Of a DNA stretch of 64,000 bases, positions 8,099-17,263 are shown one piece after another (position 1 is the first letter of the stretch; each line of letters begins with the position of its first letter). Below the pieces are notes generated by a model that made no database searches, was not told the DNA's origin, and saw only the letters and a list, made by a program, of their open reading frames with translations. The translations under genes were made by a program, and so were the position numbers. Source of the DNA: Leptospirales bacterium (GTDB taxonomy: Bacteria > Spirochaetota > Leptospiria > Leptospirales > Leptonemataceae); assembly GCA_016788865.1 (NCBI GenBank), contig JAEUSB010000053.1, positions 1 to 64,000 of the forward strand, in the 5' to 3' direction.

Positions 8099-10132
8099 AT
8101 GAAGCTTCGCGCGACTATTCTACTGGTTTGCTTGTTTATGACGTCCGTCCTCCTGGGCGACCGTCGGATTCCGGGCATTGATTCGATCCCTGCCGCACAG
8201 GGAGATACGGCTCAACCGGTTCAGCCTCAGAAGCAGAACCCCCAGACGCAGCCAGCTCAGGATAGCCCCATCCAGCTCCAGCCGCAGCCAACGACTTCAA
8301 CGCAACCAACCAGGGAGACGGCCCAACCCACGGACCAACGTCCCCAGCCAGCAGTGGATGCCATCCGCAAACTCAAGATCGAGGCCGCCCCGGCGGAGTA
8401 TCCCTATTCGGTTCGAATTAGCTGGGAAGTTGATCCAACCAACGATACAGAAATCTACGTGGCTCGCTTTGTTCGTCCTCCGGCAACAAAGCAACTAGTC
8501 CTGGAATCAGAAAACATTACCACCCCACCGCTCGGGCCCAAAGAGACCTCTTTCCTCGATCGCAACATGCCGGAAGGTTCTTATTACTACGCAGTCGTTA
8601 CCGGCTTTCAATTGAGCAAGCGGGGAACCCTTGCCCTGAAGGCAGACGAGAATTATTCGACTCGCCCTTTCATCATTCAGAGAAAGCGCCTAACGGACGA
8701 TCCGAATCGCCCTCAGCAGACTCCTTACAATCCCACAAATGAATCGCGTCCAACCGGTGCCACGCCGCAGATCACGGGACTAATAGCTATTTCTTCTCCA
8801 AGCAGCGTGAAGCTCAACTGGCTGGCCGCTGGTGGCGTTGCTCGGCCAAACTATGTGGTCTATCGCGGCACGCAGCCATTCTCAAATCCGGGTGCGTTTG
8901 CCGGGAGCACTCGCCTTGGAACGACAACAGAAGACCGACTGAACTTCGAAGATCCAAATCCTGTTTCCGACAAGGTCGTTTACTACGGAGTAACGGTCCA
9001 GGATCGAGAGAGCGGCCGCGAATACAGAAGCCTCACGGAAGGGGTTTCATTCGTAAGCTACACCCATCGTATTCCTGTCATGGACGCTTCGGTGGAGCCT
9101 TTCTTGCCGCGGTCGCTGGTTACATATCTGGTTAACAAAAATACCATCAAATTGATCTGGGTTGATCCGGCGGCTACAATCACCGGCTATCAGGTGTTCC
9201 GCTCTTCACGTCCAATAGCCTCTGCGGCCGAACTGGACCGCGCGTATCTGATTGGTCGCGTTACGCGTCAAGAGTCCAGCTACACCGACACAGGGCTCGG
9301 AGGCGGAATCTATTTCTATGCTCTCATTCCAATAGACGAGCAGGGCAGACCTGTCCGGGCGCTGGCAGAAGGCCGCACCTTCACTGGCTTTGGAGTTCAG
9401 ATTCGTGACTCCAAAATCAGTGATTCGCAGCGCGATGATAAAAAGGACGATAAGAAAGACGACAAGAAGGATGAGATTCGTCCGGATGTTAAACCTGATC
9501 CGCGCATGAGTCTATTCCGTGCGTCCGTGCGCGACGATTCTGTGAATCTTACCTGGTCCGTGGACAACGTGGTCCGCGGGGATCGCTTCCTGCTCTATCG
9601 CAGCACGGCATCGCTGAAAAGCTTGTCTGACGTCCGAAGCAATGGTGTCCTACTTTCCGAGTTGGAATGGGATGCGCGTCAGTTCACTGACTCAAAGCTT
9701 CCAGTCGGAAAATTCAATTATGCAATCGTGATCCTCCACGACGGTCGCGTGGACGAAAAAATGGAGGAGGGAAGAAACTATCTTCCGCTTCCGGCTCAAG
9801 TCCGCGTGTCTTCTGTGGACGCTCAGAAAATAGAACCTGTGAAGGATACAAGCAAAGATGAGACAGCGGGTACAGACCGTGACATCAATGAGATCCTTGC
9901 CCACACCTTCGAGAAGGGAAGATACGAAGCATGCATCCAACGCCTCATGCCTTATAGAAAGGATAAGAGCGACGCGATCCGTGCACGTGCCTTGCTTTAC
10001 ACAGGGATAAGTTACTTCAAACTCGGCCAATTCAAAACGGCGCGACCGTTCTTTACTGAACCTGTCGTCAAAGCGCAACTGCCGGAGCGCGCGAACTTCT
10101 GGTACAAAAGGAGCCTAGAGAAACTGCGATGA
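8099..10132 (+). CDS. Exported FN3-like repeat protein with C-terminal TPR
   Basis: A probable envelope or periplasmic protein of 677 residues. It has a signal peptide (about residues 1-20) and a Pro/Gln/Thr-rich low-complexity linker (about 30-85). Three or more fibronectin-III-like units follow, each with a strand resembling VRISWEVD, VKLNWLAAG, IKLIWVDP or VNLTWSVDN, then a YRST or YRGT strand and a Tyr-rich YYYAVV-type strand. A Lys/Asp-rich linker of three near-identical DDKK units sits near residue 447. The last 80 residues look like two TPR helices. The ATG has a strong GGAGG Shine-Dalgarno three bases upstream. The stop overlaps the next TPR gene in an ATGA, so the two products may work together. 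I do not recognise a named family. Confidence 0.75.
   Translation: MKLRATILLVCLFMTSVLLGDRRIPGIDSIPAAQGDTAQPVQPQKQNPQTQPAQDSPIQLQPQPTTSTQPTRETAQPTDQRPQPAVDAIRKLKIEAAPAEYPYSVRISWEVDPTNDTEIYVARFVRPPATKQLVLESENITTPPLGPKETSFLDRNMPEGSYYYAVVTGFQLSKRGTLALKADENYSTRPFIIQRKRLTDDPNRPQQTPYNPTNESRPTGATPQITGLIAISSPSSVKLNWLAAGGVARPNYVVYRGTQPFSNPGAFAGSTRLGTTTEDRLNFEDPNPVSDKVVYYGVTVQDRESGREYRSLTEGVSFVSYTHRIPVMDASVEPFLPRSLVTYLVNKNTIKLIWVDPAATITGYQVFRSSRPIASAAELDRAYLIGRVTRQESSYTDTGLGGGIYFYALIPIDEQGRPVRALAEGRTFTGFGVQIRDSKISDSQRDDKKDDKKDDKKDEIRPDVKPDPRMSLFRASVRDDSVNLTWSVDNVVRGDRFLLYRSTASLKSLSDVRSNGVLLSELEWDARQFTDSKLPVGKFNYAIVILHDGRVDEKMEEGRNYLPLPAQVRVSSVDAQKIEPVKDTSKDETAGTDRDINEILAHTFEKGRYEACIQRLMPYRKDKSDAIRARALLYTGISYFKLGQFKTARPFFTEPVVKAQLPERANFWYKRSLEKLR
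9433..9470 (+). repeat. Short tandem repeat encoding DDKK units
   Basis: About three imperfect 12-base units (gatgataaaaag, gacgataagaaa, gacgacaagaag) occur inside the FN3-like gene and encode a charged linker. Synonymous differences between units suggest the charged sequence is conserved as protein rather than being a fresh slippage tract. Confidence 0.6.
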
Positions 10133-11460
10133 ACGATATTCAAAAACTAATATTGGCGGGTGGATTTCTACTCTTAACGGGCGGCATCGTTTTACTTTCG
10201 TACGATCGGTTCCGTAAAGATGGCCCCATTCGCGTGCTACAGGTCGAGCGCAACGAGAATGAAGTCGAGAAAGCGGATCGCCAGCTCAAAGAAGCTGACG
10301 AATACCTCCGTCAGAATTCACAGGAATCGGCGCGCAAGGCCCTTGATTTGTTCAACTCCGTCCTGTCACGAGGCTTGAACGAGCGCGTGGATCAGTACGC
10401 ACGCTACGGCCTTGCAATGGCGCTTGAGAAAATTGACGATCCGGCCACAGCACTGGAACATCTACGCTGGCTAAAACAGAACCAGAGTAAGATCGAATCG
10501 CAGGATCTAAAGGATCGCGTGGATTATTCACTTGGACGACTTCTGCTAGTGATCAATCATGAAATGGAAGGCAAGGCGTTACTCGAAAGTCTCCTGGCGC
10601 GGACCAATGACCAGCGCATGAAATCGCGCATTCATACTGCCTATGGCCAATACTTCCTCGGGCGCGGCGACAGACAGCGTGCTCAGGAGAATTTCAACAT
10701 AGCTCTCAAGTATTTCCCCGAAAACCTGCAGGCTGAAATGGGCCGTGCCAATGCGGTTAGCGGCCAACGCCGTTCCATGTATTACGAATACTACGATGAG
10801 TACCTTACGGGGAATGCCAACCTGAACCCGGCCCAACGGAACCGCGATGCGCGAAATCTGCAGGAAACAACCTATGATGCAGGAATTCGGGCGTATCGTG
10901 CCGGTCGCTACCAGGATGCAATCGATCTGTTTAGCCGAGTAATGAAAGATGGAAGGGACAATACAGAGTCCGAAACGGCGCGTTACATGACCGCGGAAAG
11001 TCTGCAGGCGCTGGGGCGCACTCGTCAGGCGTATGAAACCTACGAACAAATCCTGGGCAACGTTACAACTACGCGCGATCAGGCGGCGCTCATTCGCATG
11101 GGAATCCTGCTCTACCAGCAGGGCAAGCTGCAAGAAGCACTTACTCGCTTCTATAGAGCGTCTGAAAATTATCCCAATGGTGAGCATACAGCCAAAGCGC
11201 TTGAATGGAAGCGCGAGACTGAAACGCAGATTCGTGAACATGAACAGTTGAAGAATTACGACGATACAAAGCGTGAAGAAAAGTTGGATCGTCCTCAGTC
11301 ATACGAAGGCGAGTCGCGGGCACGTCAGTCGGAACGTGAGCCAAGTCTGGAATCTTACAATACTTCGGTTCAACTTTCGCAAGAAAATTCAAGCGAAGAT
11401 ATGGTCATTGAGGTGGATGGGAAGAAGATGAAGCTGGCAGCTTCACCTCAAGTCCGCTGA
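10129..11460 (+). CDS. Membrane-anchored TPR protein
   Basis: The 443-residue product has one N-terminal membrane helix (about residues 7-25) followed by a basic stretch and at least eight TPR-like helices up to about residue 365. A Glu/Arg/Ser-rich low-complexity tail ends the protein. It should be anchored in the inner membrane with the TPR array outside, judging by the positive charges after the helix, although topology is uncertain. It overlaps the FN3-like gene by four bases, which suggests coupled translation. Its last 56 bases overlap the convergent gene at 11405. The role is probably scaffolding of an envelope complex; the partner is unknown. Confidence 0.75.
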   Translation: MNDIQKLILAGGFLLLTGGIVLLSYDRFRKDGPIRVLQVERNENEVEKADRQLKEADEYLRQNSQESARKALDLFNSVLSRGLNERVDQYARYGLAMALEKIDDPATALEHLRWLKQNQSKIESQDLKDRVDYSLGRLLLVINHEMEGKALLESLLARTNDQRMKSRIHTAYGQYFLGRGDRQRAQENFNIALKYFPENLQAEMGRANAVSGQRRSMYYEYYDEYLTGNANLNPAQRNRDARNLQETTYDAGIRAYRAGRYQDAIDLFSRVMKDGRDNTESETARYMTAESLQALGRTRQAYETYEQILGNVTTTRDQAALIRMGILLYQQGKLQEALTRFYRASENYPNGEHTAKALEWKRETETQIREHEQLKNYDDTKREEKLDRPQSYEGESRARQSEREPSLESYNTSVQLSQENSSEDMVIEVDGKKMKLAASPQVR

Positions 11461-12343
11461 GTTCATAAATAAACGCCGGAAAATCGGCGATGCTGGAAAT
11501 TGCATCTGTCATTCGCTCGACGCCCCGGCCGAATCCCATTGCAGGGACGGCGTTGTTCGTGTGAGTCTTAGTGCTCAGATCCTCAAGATTCCCATGATCT
11601 GACGTTAGAAGCATGGTGTCCCCAGGCCTGAGCGTCTTGCAAACTCCGTCCAAAAACTTCTCCAGGTTTTCTATCACCCATTGTGCTTCTTCAAATGATT
11701 GGTTGTGCCCGGCTTTGTCTGATAAGAAGAACTCATAAATCAAAAGATCGTAGTTTGCGGCAAGTCGCGCCGTGTCACAACCAACTTCAAAAGGATCGCG
11801 CACCGGAAATCGATCCTTGATGTCCGGAAAAAAACGATGCATCATCTCATGCGTGATATCCATGTAAACGGCATTTCCCTGTGCCAGATCGTCCAGGGTT
11901 TTCAGGGGTTGTCCTGAGGCGAGATGAACGTGCGTGGAAGCACCGGTTAGCCTTGGTCTTTCTTTGATTCTCTGGATGTACATTTCACTGAAAGCATTGG
12001 CCAGCGCTGCCTTCTTTCCATTTTCATGGAATCGCTTTATGATGGAGTGTTCCTGAATTACCTTAATCAGGGTAGGACCGGGGAATCCCGTCATGTGTCT
12101 GCCCATGATCCGGGGTCCGTTCAAACCCGTCCAGAGTGCCGTTTGGCCGGTTGCGCTCTGCGGCAGGCCAGCAATTCCAAGTGCCGCATCCACCGGGAAG
12201 AGCACGAGTCCTTCTGGAATATCGACCGCTACCTTCTGCCCCAGGGGGGCAAAGAACGATCTGGAGTATCGCGCAAATGGATTAGCCGCTTCGTCGTTTG
12301 AACCAAAGCCAATCCCATCGACGAAGATATACAGCACAGACAT
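11405..12343 (-). CDS. Alkaline-phosphatase-superfamily metalloenzyme (phosphoglycerate-mutase-like)
   Basis: A binuclear-metal enzyme related to cofactor-independent phosphoglycerate mutase and phosphopentomutase. The N-terminal metal-binding strand reads LYIFVDGIGFG (Asp about residue 9). A GQTALWTG segment near residue 66 matches the position of the catalytic Ser/Thr loop. The C-terminal LLTSDHGNLEDLSTKTHTNNAVP motif (about residues 245-268) carries the Asp-His-Gly and later His typical of the family. At 312 residues it lacks the large substrate domain insert of true iPGM (about 510 residues), so the substrate is unknown. It faces the TPR gene and overlaps it by 56 bases at the 3' end. Confidence 0.75.
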   Translation of the reverse strand: MSVLYIFVDGIGFGSNDEAANPFARYSRSFFAPLGQKVAVDIPEGLVLFPVDAALGIAGLPQSATGQTALWTGLNGPRIMGRHMTGFPGPTLIKVIQEHSIIKRFHENGKKAALANAFSEMYIQRIKERPRLTGASTHVHLASGQPLKTLDDLAQGNAVYMDITHEMMHRFFPDIKDRFPVRDPFEVGCDTARLAANYDLLIYEFFLSDKAGHNQSFEEAQWVIENLEKFLDGVCKTLRPGDTMLLTSDHGNLEDLSTKTHTNNAVPAMGFGRGVERMTDAISSIADFPAFIYELSGLEVKLPASSSSHPPQ

Positions 12344-12425
12344 GCAGGGTCAAGATATTGTCCCGTAGAGGTCCTGACGAGTGAATTTGGTTTACACGTG
12401 AGCGGACTGGTCGACACTTAAACCA

Positions 12426-13643
12426 GTGAAGCAAACGGAGCTCCTCTTGCCCGGTCCGGAATTTTGGAAGCGCTTTAGCTTTCTCAGATCCGCGGTTGTA
12501 GAAGAGGTTAAGTCTGAGCCCCCCATTCGTGACCGCATCTTTAACGATGAATTGCGTAGCCTTGCCAGTTCCATCATAGCACACGAACCTCGGACGCCTG
12601 CTCAGGGGGATGGCCAATCGAATCCACAACTCAACGGAGGACCCACCCCGGCGGCGCAAGTGAGTACCGTGAAGGAACGGAGCGCCCTTGATCCTGTTCA
12701 AACAGCCGTTCCAATCTCCGAACCGGCGGTCTCAGCTCCGGAAGAACCGGTATCTCATTCACATTCGCTTTCTGATGATCTCTACGCAACCGTTCCTTCT
12801 TCTGATTTCTGGGACGTTGCCACGCGGTTGCTCTCGCGGGCAAATCTTGTAGAACCTGACTTTACACCTGTACTTGACCTGATCCTTGAACGCACGCGCG
12901 CCGGTGCCATTTGTATTCTGGTTCCCGATGAACTCGAAGGCGTGTATCGCGTTTCCTTGCAGAAGGGACTGGACAACCTGACGGAGCGCACGTGCATCAT
13001 TGGATTTCGAGACAACTATCTGGCAGAGGAACTACCCTTCCAGATTGTAACTTATTCGGAACATATTAAGAAGAGCTTTCACTACAGGAAGCGCTTCAGC
13101 TCTGAATTCCTCAGCAGCTATCCTACGGCCGTTTATTTTCATTTCCCAACGCTCGATACTTCCTGCTATTGCGCCTGCTTCTTTCACGATGAGGAGAGTG
13201 CCGCCTCCGTAGACAAGCAGTGGACTACTGCGTTTCTGAATTCTGTGTATCCGGCCATTCTCAAGTTCTCGCATGTAAAACTGAATCCAGAGAGCAAGAA
13301 CGAAGATCCAACCCTTAAGTTCTCAAAGCTATTCAAGCGCTACAGTCACACCGGCAAGGATCGATTCTATGTAACGCATATGACTTTTTCGGATACGGCA
13401 GCGCTCTCATCGGATCATCCATTTCTCAGTAGATTCCAGGATTTTAGTACATCGCACCAGGTTGCGGAACGTATCATCATCCTTTCTCCTGCGCATGCGT
13501 TATTGCTGCACACTCAGGATCAATTGGAAGGCCCCGAATATCTGCTGCAGAATCTTGCACTGGAATGGGGAATGCGAGTCGAGTTCAAAACCACCGAATA
13601 TCCCGGAGAAGAATCCAACCTGTACAATCTAATGCTGGTATGA
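12426..13643 (+). CDS. Hypothetical protein with GAF-like region
   Basis: A 405-residue soluble protein that I do not recognise. The first 110 residues are rich in Pro, Glu and Ser and probably disordered. From about residue 125 (a FWDVATRLLSRANL helix) a segment reads like a divergent GAF or PAS sensor: a helix, then GAICILVPDELEGVYRVSLQKG, and later TAVYFHFPT and a Cys-containing CYCACFFHDEE strand. The C-terminal third mixes strands and helices. The start is GTG at 12426, with no obvious Shine-Dalgarno. Its stop overlaps the next ATG, making it the first gene of a run of four or five small genes. A signalling role is a guess from the GAF-like pattern. Confidence 0.6.
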   Translation: MKQTELLLPGPEFWKRFSFLRSAVVEEVKSEPPIRDRIFNDELRSLASSIIAHEPRTPAQGDGQSNPQLNGGPTPAAQVSTVKERSALDPVQTAVPISEPAVSAPEEPVSHSHSLSDDLYATVPSSDFWDVATRLLSRANLVEPDFTPVLDLILERTRAGAICILVPDELEGVYRVSLQKGLDNLTERTCIIGFRDNYLAEELPFQIVTYSEHIKKSFHYRKRFSSEFLSSYPTAVYFHFPTLDTSCYCACFFHDEESAASVDKQWTTAFLNSVYPAILKFSHVKLNPESKNEDPTLKFSKLFKRYSHTGKDRFYVTHMTFSDTAALSSDHPFLSRFQDFSTSHQVAERIIILSPAHALLLHTQDQLEGPEYLLQNLALEWGMRVEFKTTEYPGEESNLYNLMLV

Positions 13644-14206
13644 TGATTCGATCAAGGGCGCCGCGCTATTGCACAATGCGTTTGATGCTCTTTTTCTCCG
13701 GCATCCTCTTCATTCATGAGAACTTAGTCGCTCTGCCTCAGAATCGTCAGATACTTGAAGAAGGAATAGCAATGGCGCGCCGCGGCGATCCTGTTGGCGC
13801 GGAAGCGAAATTTCGTGAGGTACTCAGTCGTGAAGATAACGATGAGGCGAGATATCGCCTGGCGCAGAGCCTGCTACTTCGTCCTGCACCAAAGCTTTCT
13901 GATCTGGAAGAAGCAGGCAGGCTGCTCAGCCATTCGATAGGTATCATCGAGAAAATCTACGCGCCAGTCAACACGGATGATTTGCGAACCAGGCGCCCAC
14001 CTGTAGTGCCGCTTGCGCATCGTTATCTTTATTTGTCGCTGGCACGCTGGGGATTGGAAGACAGAATTGGCGCGCTCAATGCACTCAATCGAGCCGCTTA
14101 CTGGTATCCTGAATTCAAAGAAGCCCAGTACAATCGTGCTTGCTTGCTCGTTGAGCTCGGTAAGGACGCAGAAGCAGATTTGATTTTTCGACGCTTGAAG
14201 CGATGA
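13640..14206 (+). CDS. Small exported TPR-like protein
   Basis: The product is about 188 residues with an N-terminal signal sequence (core around LMLFFSGILFIHENLVA). Two to three TPR-like helical pairs follow, for example EEGIAMARRGDPVGAEAKFREVL and ALNALNRAAYWYPEFKEAQYNRACLL. I chose the ATG at 13640 that overlaps the upstream stop in ATGATGA; the ATGs at 13643 and 13676 are alternatives, and the last gives the tidiest signal peptide. It is probably a periplasmic adaptor in the same operon as its neighbours. Confidence 0.65.
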   Translation: MMIRSRAPRYCTMRLMLFFSGILFIHENLVALPQNRQILEEGIAMARRGDPVGAEAKFREVLSREDNDEARYRLAQSLLLRPAPKLSDLEEAGRLLSHSIGIIEKIYAPVNTDDLRTRRPPVVPLAHRYLYLSLARWGLEDRIGALNALNRAAYWYPEFKEAQYNRACLLVELGKDAEADLIFRRLKR

Positions 14207-14264
14207 CCGTTATTTGTCGTTGCACTGGAACGCAGCAATCGCGGAAGTGCGATATCTAGCTGCG

Positions 14265-15068
14265 ATGAAACACCGGGAAGCACTCCTCTATTTCCTGCTT
14301 AGCGTTTCGTTCACTTCCTTTCGCCTTGAGGCTGACGTTGTCGTACTGCGATCAGGCGTCCGTTACCCGGATGTGAAGGCACAGCCTTTTGGGACGGCGC
14401 ACAGAGTGGTTTTCAGCGACGGGCGTGTTGAGTGGATACCGAATTCCATGATTCGCTCCGTGCGCCCCGCTCCAACATCCTGGAATCAGATACAACCGGT
14501 GGAGCCGCAGAAGGTTCCGGTCGATCCTCCCAGGACTGAGCCAACACCTCCGCAGCGCGAAGTAGTCAAACCCGTCGTCGTGCCCACGGGTTTTCGCCTA
14601 ACGCCTGCAATGAAGTCCGTCATCTTTCCTGGGTGGGGGCAGCTCGATGAAGGACGCAGGGGGACAGGGATTGCGTTTGCAGCCGCTGGTGCCATCGCCT
14701 TGCAACAGTACTGGACCTACAGGCAGAGGCACGCTGCGGCGGAACGTGATTACAACGATCCCGTACCAGTCGGCGCCATTGCCTCGCAGAGTCTCTCGGG
14801 GTCCATCTCCGTCACAAACGTGGCTGTCATTAATTTCCTCTATCTGGCCAGCAAGGAAAAGACCGTCTACAAGCTTCAGAATCGAGGGAACACCATGATC
14901 GGGCTCTACGGCCTGATCTGGGCGGTCAATTTGATGGACATTCGCCAGGGAGGAATGCCCTGGGAGGTGCGCTGGCTGGGACTGCGCAGGGGGCCGGAGG
15001 CCAGGGTGCAACCGATTTTCTATATGCAAAAGGATGGGTTCGCCGCAATGTTGCGAATAAGTCTATGA
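14265..15068 (+). CDS. Exported/membrane protein with FPGWGQ motif (DUF5683-like)
   Basis: The protein has a signal peptide (about residues 7-22). A short beta module comes next, in which an LRSGVRYPDVKA stretch is followed by RVVFSDGRVEWIPNSMI. A Pro-rich linker follows (about 85-118). Then comes the motif MKSVIFPGWGQLDEGRRGTG with hydrophobic helices, which resembles small membrane proteins annotated as DUF5683 in other bacteria. I chose ATG 14265 because it places the signal peptide at the N-terminus; the frame stays open to a TTG at 14214. The stop overlaps the following lipoprotein start (ATGA). The beta module echoes the C-terminus of the FecR protein at 15947. The function is unknown. 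Confidence 0.65.
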   Translation: MKHREALLYFLLSVSFTSFRLEADVVVLRSGVRYPDVKAQPFGTAHRVVFSDGRVEWIPNSMIRSVRPAPTSWNQIQPVEPQKVPVDPPRTEPTPPQREVVKPVVVPTGFRLTPAMKSVIFPGWGQLDEGRRGTGIAFAAAGAIALQQYWTYRQRHAAAERDYNDPVPVGAIASQSLSGSISVTNVAVINFLYLASKEKTVYKLQNRGNTMIGLYGLIWAVNLMDIRQGGMPWEVRWLGLRRGPEARVQPIFYMQKDGFAAMLRISL

Positions 15069-15268
15069 AACGGGGTCTTCTAGCGTTTTTGACGGTGGCG
15101 TTGTCCATGCTCAGCAGCGGTTGTATCGTCTCAAACCTCAGCAACGGCTTCGACTTGAAAAGTCCCGGCGGCATTCTGATGTATCTTGGAATTTTACAGA
15201 GCCGCTCCAACTTACCACCCTGCAATTTTGACCAGGGCGCGTTCGATACGTGTTCTTACTCACAATAG
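15065..15268 (+). CDS. Very small lipoprotein
   Basis: A 67-residue lipoprotein precursor with a basic n-region, a hydrophobic core and a lipobox-like LSSGC placing the lipidated Cys at about residue 20. The mature part is only about 47 residues, with three further Cys residues absent from the core but two near the C-terminus (PPCNFDQGAFDTCSY) that could form a disulfide. It overlaps the upstream gene by four bases. It ends the small-gene run; a 130-base gap with a promoter follows. No family recognised. Confidence 0.65.
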   Translation: MKRGLLAFLTVALSMLSSGCIVSNLSNGFDLKSPGGILMYLGILQSRSNLPPCNFDQGAFDTCSYSQ

Positions 15269-15318
15269 GGGCTAAGCGTCGTATTTTTCTGCGATTATTC
15301 CATTTGGGTGACATATTC

Positions 15319-15347
15319 TTGCGAAAGTATCGGAAAATCGGCATAAT
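15319..15347 (+). promoter_or_regulatory. Promoter of the ECF sigma/FecR operon
   Basis: TTGCGA (15319-15324) and CATAAT (15342-15347) are separated by 17 bases, a good match to the housekeeping consensus. It lies about 50 bases before the sigma-factor ATG in the only sizeable gap in this region. A housekeeping promoter would keep a basal level of the sigma factor; autoregulation at a second promoter cannot be excluded. Confidence 0.55.
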
Positions 15348-15398
15348 CAATCTGAGAGCCAGTGGCTGCCTCCTGGAAAGGGTCCGGGGCCGGGCAAA

Positions 15399-15950
15399 AT
15401 GAATACCACGGCAACGGAAATGCTCGTTGAGGGCGAATTGGACAACTTCTTAAATCAACACGGAAACAGGATCTACACATATCTCTGCATCCTTTGTCGG
15501 AGTGAAGACAATGCCTCTGATGCTTTGCAGAATGCGTATATCAAGTTCATTGAACAAGTACGCCGCGGATCCGTGCGTCGGGACAGTGCGCCTCAGTATC
15601 TGATGACCATCGCAAAGAATGATCATTTTGCCCGCCTGCGTCGTGAGGGTCGGGAAGTGGAACTGGCTGAGGATACAGTTGACCAAACCACAACGGCCAA
15701 TGCGGCTCGTTCTGATCTGGCGCGTGATGTGCGCCTGGTGCTACTGGAAACCATAGAAGATCCGGCTATCCCTGAGGATCTCTCTCTTGTAATAAAGCTC
15801 CGCTTCCTTGAGGAGGCAGACATATCCACTATCTGCGCAAAAACCGGTAAGTCGCAGGCAACAGTGTATCGGTTGATGGAGAAGGCATTGAGTACACTTG
15901 CAGACTCCTGCCGTCGCGCCGGAATTCATCCGGAGGATCTCGGGCTTTGA
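15399..15950 (+). CDS. ECF-family RNA polymerase sigma factor
   Basis: A 183-residue group IV sigma factor. Region 2 covers about residues 15-85 (NRIYTYLCILCRSEDNASDALQNAYIKFIEQV, then PQYLMTIAKNDHFARLRRE). A variable linker follows. Region 4 covers about 120-170 (LSLVIKLRFLEEADISTICAKTGKSQATVYRLMEKAL, a helix-turn-helix). It lacks regions 1 and 3, as expected. The stop overlaps the TTG start of the FecR-domain gene, a standard sigma/anti-sigma arrangement. Its regulon probably includes downstream surface genes, but no distinct second promoter motif could be defined by eye. Confidence 0.85.
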   Translation: MNTTATEMLVEGELDNFLNQHGNRIYTYLCILCRSEDNASDALQNAYIKFIEQVRRGSVRRDSAPQYLMTIAKNDHFARLRREGREVELAEDTVDQTTTANAARSDLARDVRLVLLETIEDPAIPEDLSLVIKLRFLEEADISTICAKTGKSQATVYRLMEKALSTLADSCRRAGIHPEDLGL

Positions 15951-17251
15951 GCAATAACCACGAAGAATTAGCGCGCCGCCTCCTGGATCAACCGTCATCG
16001 CAGTGGCCAAAGGAACTTGCGCCTTTGCGCGTGGAGATGCGCTCCATGCCGCCCGCGCTGCGTGCCAAACTCGATGCAATGAATCAATCGACCTCGCAGG
16101 GGAAGCCCGTCACGTCGATTAGCCTGGTTCGACGCAGGTCCTTCCGCATTGCCGCAGCTTCCTTTGGAACTGCCATTGCCGCAAGTGTGCTTGTGTATTT
16201 TGCCTTCATCCGGCAAGGGGAAGTTCCACCGGTCAATATCGTCACAGCTGAAGGGGAAGTTCTTCGAAACGGGACGGCGGTCAAAAGCGGGGATAAGCTG
16301 CGCGAAGGTGAAACCCTCAAGGTTGGGAATGAGGGGCTTGCGGTTTTGAGCGGCGAGGATAAGGGCGATGAAGACAAGCTCCGGGTGCAGGGCGGGTCGG
16401 AATTGGCACTTGAGTCATTGCAGACGGGCGTTCTTGAATTCAGGATGAAGGTTGGGCGTCTACTGGCACTCGTTCCAAAGAAGAAAGAGCGGGGCTCTCG
16501 GGAATTCTGGATTTCAACGCCAACCACCGTGGCCAGTGTCCGCGGCACAGTCTTCTCTGTGGAAACGGACGTAGCATCTACAAAGCTTTCCACTTATGAA
16601 GGAGCCGTTGAGTTTCGCCGGCGCTGGGAGGCGCTGGAAGATCTGTCGCCAATCTTAATTGCAAAGAGTGAGGTTCTTTCGGGCACCCTCAAGGTATTCC
16701 AGAAGGCATCCGCCAATGTAGAATCCGGCATGGAATCGAATGTAAGCGATGCGGACTTCAAGGAGCGCCTTTCAAAGATCGAACCGTTAAGCGGAATCCT
16801 CTCGGGGCCAGATTTTGTCCGACTCAGAAAGAAGAAGAAACTCACAGAAGCCGAAACGGAAGGAGCTCTCAAAGCCCTCGACCAGGCATTTTCAACCAAC
16901 GAAGCGCGAAGCGAAATTCTTAAGCGCGTGGATGCGGCATTTGGCGAGGCGCCGGCCGTTGTAACAATGACGCCGGAGGAGATGAAGGCACGTCGTGAAT
17001 CGTTTGAGGCCTTGAGCCCGGCGGAACGTCAGGCGAAATACGATGAACTGCGAAAGAAGCCAATGGACCGCGAGACTTTCAAGCGTGAGGCAACCAGGCT
17101 CATGGGCAAGGCGCCGCAGGAAGTGATTCTCAAGAATGGCGAAACCCTGTACGGAACGATATTCGGCGATAATGGCCGATATCGGGTATATACGGCGACG
17201 GAAATGCGAATCGTCAGCCCGGAAGAAGTCGAAGAAATCCTGTTTGAGTAA
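15947..17251 (+). CDS. FecR-domain membrane protein, likely anti-sigma partner
   Basis: The start is TTG at 15947, overlapping the sigma-factor stop. Residues 1-60 are cytoplasmic and could bind the sigma factor. One membrane helix follows (about 66-85). A FecR domain comes next (about 90-215), containing VNIVTAEGEVLRNG, GDKLREGETLKV and the signature PTTVASVRGTVFSVETD. A long charged helical region (about 220-395) follows, and the end is a short beta module (VILKNGETLYGTIFGDNGRYRVY). Classical FecR proteins receive signals from TonB receptors; none is seen here, so the inducing signal is unknown. The C-terminal module resembles the N-terminal module of the protein at 14265. Confidence 0.75.
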   Translation: MSNNHEELARRLLDQPSSQWPKELAPLRVEMRSMPPALRAKLDAMNQSTSQGKPVTSISLVRRRSFRIAAASFGTAIAASVLVYFAFIRQGEVPPVNIVTAEGEVLRNGTAVKSGDKLREGETLKVGNEGLAVLSGEDKGDEDKLRVQGGSELALESLQTGVLEFRMKVGRLLALVPKKKERGSREFWISTPTTVASVRGTVFSVETDVASTKLSTYEGAVEFRRRWEALEDLSPILIAKSEVLSGTLKVFQKASANVESGMESNVSDADFKERLSKIEPLSGILSGPDFVRLRKKKKLTEAETEGALKALDQAFSTNEARSEILKRVDAAFGEAPAVVTMTPEEMKARRESFEALSPAERQAKYDELRKKPMDRETFKREATRLMGKAPQEVILKNGETLYGTIFGDNGRYRVYTATEMRIVSPEEVEEILFE

Positions 17252-17263
17252 CGCCAGCGCCTA

